From assembly GCA_030640215.1 (NCBI GenBank), contig DAOWJU010000052.1, positions 1 to 9,692 of the forward strand: DNA of 9,692 bases. Direction: 5' to 3'. The notes beneath the pieces are model-generated. The model was given only the letters and a program-made list of their open reading frames with translations, did no database searches and had not been told where the DNA came from. Both the position numbers and the translations under genes were made by a program. This DNA is from Desulfuromonadales bacterium (GTDB lineage Bacteria; Desulfobacterota; Desulfuromonadia; Desulfuromonadales; BM103). Positions 7,702-9,692 of this stretch are shown piece after piece (the stretch's first letter is position 1; each line of letters begins with the position of its first letter).

Positions 7702-8783
7702 TGATGTTCGAGAGCGTTCCAGTTCGCGGAGGCTGGCGAAGTTGAGCCGGTGCTGCCATTGCAGCTCATTAAAGAGCTCGGCGTTTTCAGCAACGGGCCG
7801 AGTTGTCTGCCGATTGCCTGGATAAGTCGTACATCTTCGCGACTGAAGACCCGGTTGCCACGGTCGAAAATAAACAGGGCTCCCAGAGTCAATTCTTCGG
7901 CGATAAATGGTACGGCTAGAAAAGCTTGCCAGTTGTCTGTAAAAACCGCATTGGAGGCTCGGCGGTGGTCTTTTTGCAGGTTCGTGGAGAGGCGTGGACG
8001 ACCGGTTTCGACCACTTTCCCCACCAGTCCCAGGCCTGGTTGCATGCGTCCAAGTTCTTCAACAACGTTGTCGGGGATGTTGCGATGGAGCGCCAGTCTC
8101 ATCTCCGTGCCGCCCTGCTCCAGAAGAAAAATTCCTCCTCCCGATATAGCCAGGCTCTTGACGACTTCGTCGAGAATGATCTCGAGGGTGTGTGGCAGGT
8201 CATGGCCTTCAGCAACCCGGTGAGAGATTTCATTGAGCAGGGAAAGGTGCCGATTGTGGCGTCGCAGCTCAAGCTGTAAGTTGGTTGTCTGGGTCACATC
8301 TCGAAAGCTGCCATAAACAACCTGGCGATTTTGCATGCGACCGGTTTTGATTTTGATTTCGCCAATGAACTGGCTGCCGTCGTTACGTCGAAACTTGATT
8401 TCGCTGGCTTCTGCTTCGCCTTTTTTTATGGCGGTACTGAGCATGCGCAAGACGCGTTGACGATGTTCACGGGAGAAGAGCACCTTGAAGGTCAGATGGG
8501 TGACGGTGCCTTGGGTATAGCCCAGCAGGTCCTCCGCCTGACGATTGATCTCCAGAAGAGAGCCGTCTTTCTGGTCAAAGATAAAGAGGGCCTCGCCAGA
8601 GTTCTGAATGAGCTGTTGGTCACGGCTGTGGTAGTTTTCAAGCTGCTCAGTCTGTTGTTGGCAAACTTCTTCGCTAGCCAGCAGTTTGTTTTGCAGGACC
8701 CTGAGCTTGGCTTGGTTTTGCTTGGCCCAGATAATGGCCAGAATAATACTGACTCCTGCAAGAGCAAGGGCAACCGCTGTCAT
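7638..8783 (-). CDS. Histidine kinase N-terminal part: membrane anchor, PAS and GAF domains
   Basis: As it stands this frame gives 381 residues, of which the first ~330 are genuine. Residues 4-20 form one hydrophobic membrane segment with almost no periplasmic part, so sensing is likely cytosolic. A short coiled-coil-like linker (22-55) leads to a PAS domain (about 55-165; SGEALFIFDQKDGSLLEINR, 62-81, then YGSFRDVT) and a GAF domain (about 180-328; LSLLNEISHRVAEG, GRPRLSTN, FLAVPFIAEELTLGALFIFD). The ligand of either sensor domain cannot be told. From about residue 331 the frame is wrong and the last ~50 residues are spurious. The start is firm: AGGAGG at 8791-8796 lies 7 bases upstream of ATG 8783, inside cinA, whose TGA overlaps this ATG. 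Alone, the product would lack any catalytic domain. Confidence 0.82.
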   Translation of the reverse strand: MTAVALALAGVSIILAIIWAKQNQAKLRVLQNKLLASEEVCQQQTEQLENYHSRDQQLIQNSGEALFIFDQKDGSLLEINRQAEDLLGYTQGTVTHLTFKVLFSREHRQRVLRMLSTAIKKGEAEASEIKFRRNDGSQFIGEIKIKTGRMQNRQVVYGSFRDVTQTTNLQLELRRHNRHLSLLNEISHRVAEGHDLPHTLEIILDEVVKSLAISGGGIFLLEQGGTEMRLALHRNIPDNVVEELGRMQPGLGLVGKVVETGRPRLSTNLQKDHRRASNAVFTDNWQAFLAVPFIAEELTLGALFIFDRGNRVFSREDVRLIQAIGRQLGPLLKTPSSLMSCNGSTGSTSPASANWNALEHHCVTTWNNSNKTTAPCKASTR

Positions 8784-9692
8784 GAGCAGCCCTCCTGTCC
8801 ATTGTCTGAGAATTGAGCGGTATCTGAGAGCCTGGAAATAGCTAGACGGCGAAGCCAGTCAAGAGCCGTGCAGGCGGTGCGTAGCCGGACCTGGTCACGG
8901 TTGCCGAAAAAGTTAAATCGTTCAACCTGTTCGCCCCAGGGGCTGGTCATGGCCAGGTAGACTGTGCCGACCGGCTTGTCTTCGGTGCCGCCGTCGGGTC
9001 CGGCAATGCCGGTTACCGCAAGTCCAATATCGGTATGGGCTGCCAAATATACGCCCCTGGCCATTGCTTCTGCACACTCGGCACTGACGGCACCATGACG
9101 ATCAAGAAGTTTCGGAGCAACCTGCAGACAACTTGTTTTGGCGGAATTGGCATAGGTGACGACGCTGCGTTCCAGAAATGCCGAAGAGCCCGGCTGGTCA
9201 GTAAGCAGTTTGGCAATCAGGCCGCCGGTGCACGATTCGGCAAGGGCGATAGTGAGGCCAGCTGTTGAGAGGAAACGTGCTGTGTTGCCAGCCAGTGTGT
9301 CGTCATCGATACCGACAACATGATCGCCCAGCGCTTTTCGTACGGCCAGTTCGGCACGATCGGTCAGTTTTTGGGCGTTTTCTCCACTTGCGCGTAGTTT
9401 GACCTGCACCATCGGGAACTCGACATTGAATGCCAGCTCAACTCCCTCTGGCAGGCCGCTGTGGTTGATGCGATGTTCAACCTCTGGTTCTGCCAGGCCA
9501 TAGACAGTTATAACCCTTTGACAAAGTGAGGGGGGATGTGGAAAGCGATCCAGAAGCGAGGGGACGACCTCTTCTGTCAGCATGGCCAGCATCTCTTGCG
9601 GAATGCCAGGTAGAAAATAAAGGTCAGCCTGATGGCTCTGCAAATGGAATCCTGGAGCCGTACCGTTCTTGTTGACAATGACTGTGCTCCTG
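8780..9692 (-). CDS. cinA: CinA family protein / NMN deamidase, N-terminus outside window
   Basis: The frame is open to the right edge (codons start at 9691), giving 303 visible residues; CinA is usually about 410-430, so roughly 110 N-terminal residues are missing. The visible part begins with NKNGTAPGF (7-15) and LPGIPQEM (27-34), the end of the MoaB-like CinA domain. A middle domain (about 60-130) follows, then the PncC domain with IALAESCTGG (148-157; S153 is the expected nucleophile) and TGIAGPDGGTEDKPVGTVYL (about 228-247). Family knowledge: the C-terminal domain deamidates nicotinamide mononucleotide for NAD recycling, the N-terminal domain acts as an ADP-ribose pyrophosphatase, and in some bacteria the gene is competence-induced. 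Both domains occur on one chain here. The apparent start at 9643 is only an internal TTG. The stop overlaps the downstream kinase start. Confidence 0.94.
   Translation of the reverse strand, partial: RSTVIVNKNGTAPGFHLQSHQADLYFLPGIPQEMLAMLTEEVVPSLLDRFPHPPSLCQRVITVYGLAEPEVEHRINHSGLPEGVELAFNVEFPMVQVKLRASGENAQKLTDRAELAVRKALGDHVVGIDDDTLAGNTARFLSTAGLTIALAESCTGGLIAKLLTDQPGSSAFLERSVVTYANSAKTSCLQVAPKLLDRHGAVSAECAEAMARGVYLAAHTDIGLAVTGIAGPDGGTEDKPVGTVYLAMTSPWGEQVERFNFFGNRDQVRLRTACTALDWLRRLAISRLSDTAQFSDNGQEGCS
8791..8796 (-). promoter_or_regulatory. Shine-Dalgarno site of the kinase gene within cinA
   Basis: AGGAGG on the minus strand, 7 bases before ATG 8783. It lies in the final codons of cinA, and the cinA TGA overlaps the kinase ATG as ATGA, a classic coupling arrangement. 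Confidence 0.75.

Larger units (their letters stand above)
6832..8783 (-). pseudogene. PAS-GAF sensor histidine kinase, split by an apparent one-base deletion
   Basis: The locus would encode one kinase of 650 residues if a single base is restored. The first frame reads correctly to QLGP (residues 327-330) at about 7797 and then turns into Ser/Thr-rich nonsense ending at 7638. The next frame resumes at once with VAENAELFNEL, the normal helix after a GAF domain. Adding one C to the CCC at 7795-7797 (minus strand GGCCCGTT becoming GGCCCCGTT) joins both exactly. This is either a true mutation or an assembly error in a short C run; the rest of the gene shows no decay, which favours a recent change or an error. 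The gene lies between cinA (4-base ATGA overlap) and thpR (14-base overlap). Confidence 0.85.

Noticed and set aside
7795..7802. Programmed -1 frameshift joining the kinase halves
   Set aside because: The local heptamer C GGC CCG allows poor re-pairing and no obvious stimulatory hairpin is visible; a simple deletion or error is more likely.

Overview
The window reads as an ordinary, tightly packed stretch of bacterial core chromosome. Every convincing gene lies on the minus strand, so transcription runs from high to low coordinates. RecA, AlaS and PilT sequences, moderate GC and the gene order point to the Desulfuromonadales/Geobacter group of former Deltaproteobacteria. That placement is inferred from remembered family sequences, not from a search.

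In transcription order the window holds: cinA (5' end outside the window), a PAS-GAF sensor histidine kinase broken by an apparent one-base deletion, thpR (RNA 2',3'-cyclic phosphodiesterase family), recA, a PilT-type ATPase gene, recX, alaS, and the first 274 codons of a receiver-histidine kinase hybrid that runs off the left edge. Only two gaps are visible: 63 bases before recA and 52 bases before the hybrid kinase. Other junctions overlap or are 3 bases apart, with good Shine-Dalgarno sites inside the upstream genes at the kinase, thpR and pilT starts. This looks like one or two operons. I see no terminator, RNA gene, mobile element, repeat array or CRISPR.

The gene set joins DNA recombination (RecA and its modulator RecX), a type IV pilus retraction-type motor, a CinA/PncC protein often linked to competence and NAD recycling, a small RNA-end enzyme, tRNA charging, and two signalling proteins. 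RecA, RecX, AlaS and the PilT motor domains look intact.

I did not find an undescribed system. Points worth a second look are the split kinase, whose truncated frame ends in ATGA exactly at a methionine heading the HisKA domain; the H-K instead of H-E/D at the hybrid kinase phosphoacceptor; the divergent AIRNLIRE-equivalent motif in PilT; pilT placed between recA and recX; and the His/Asp-rich RecX tail encoded where recX overlaps alaS.
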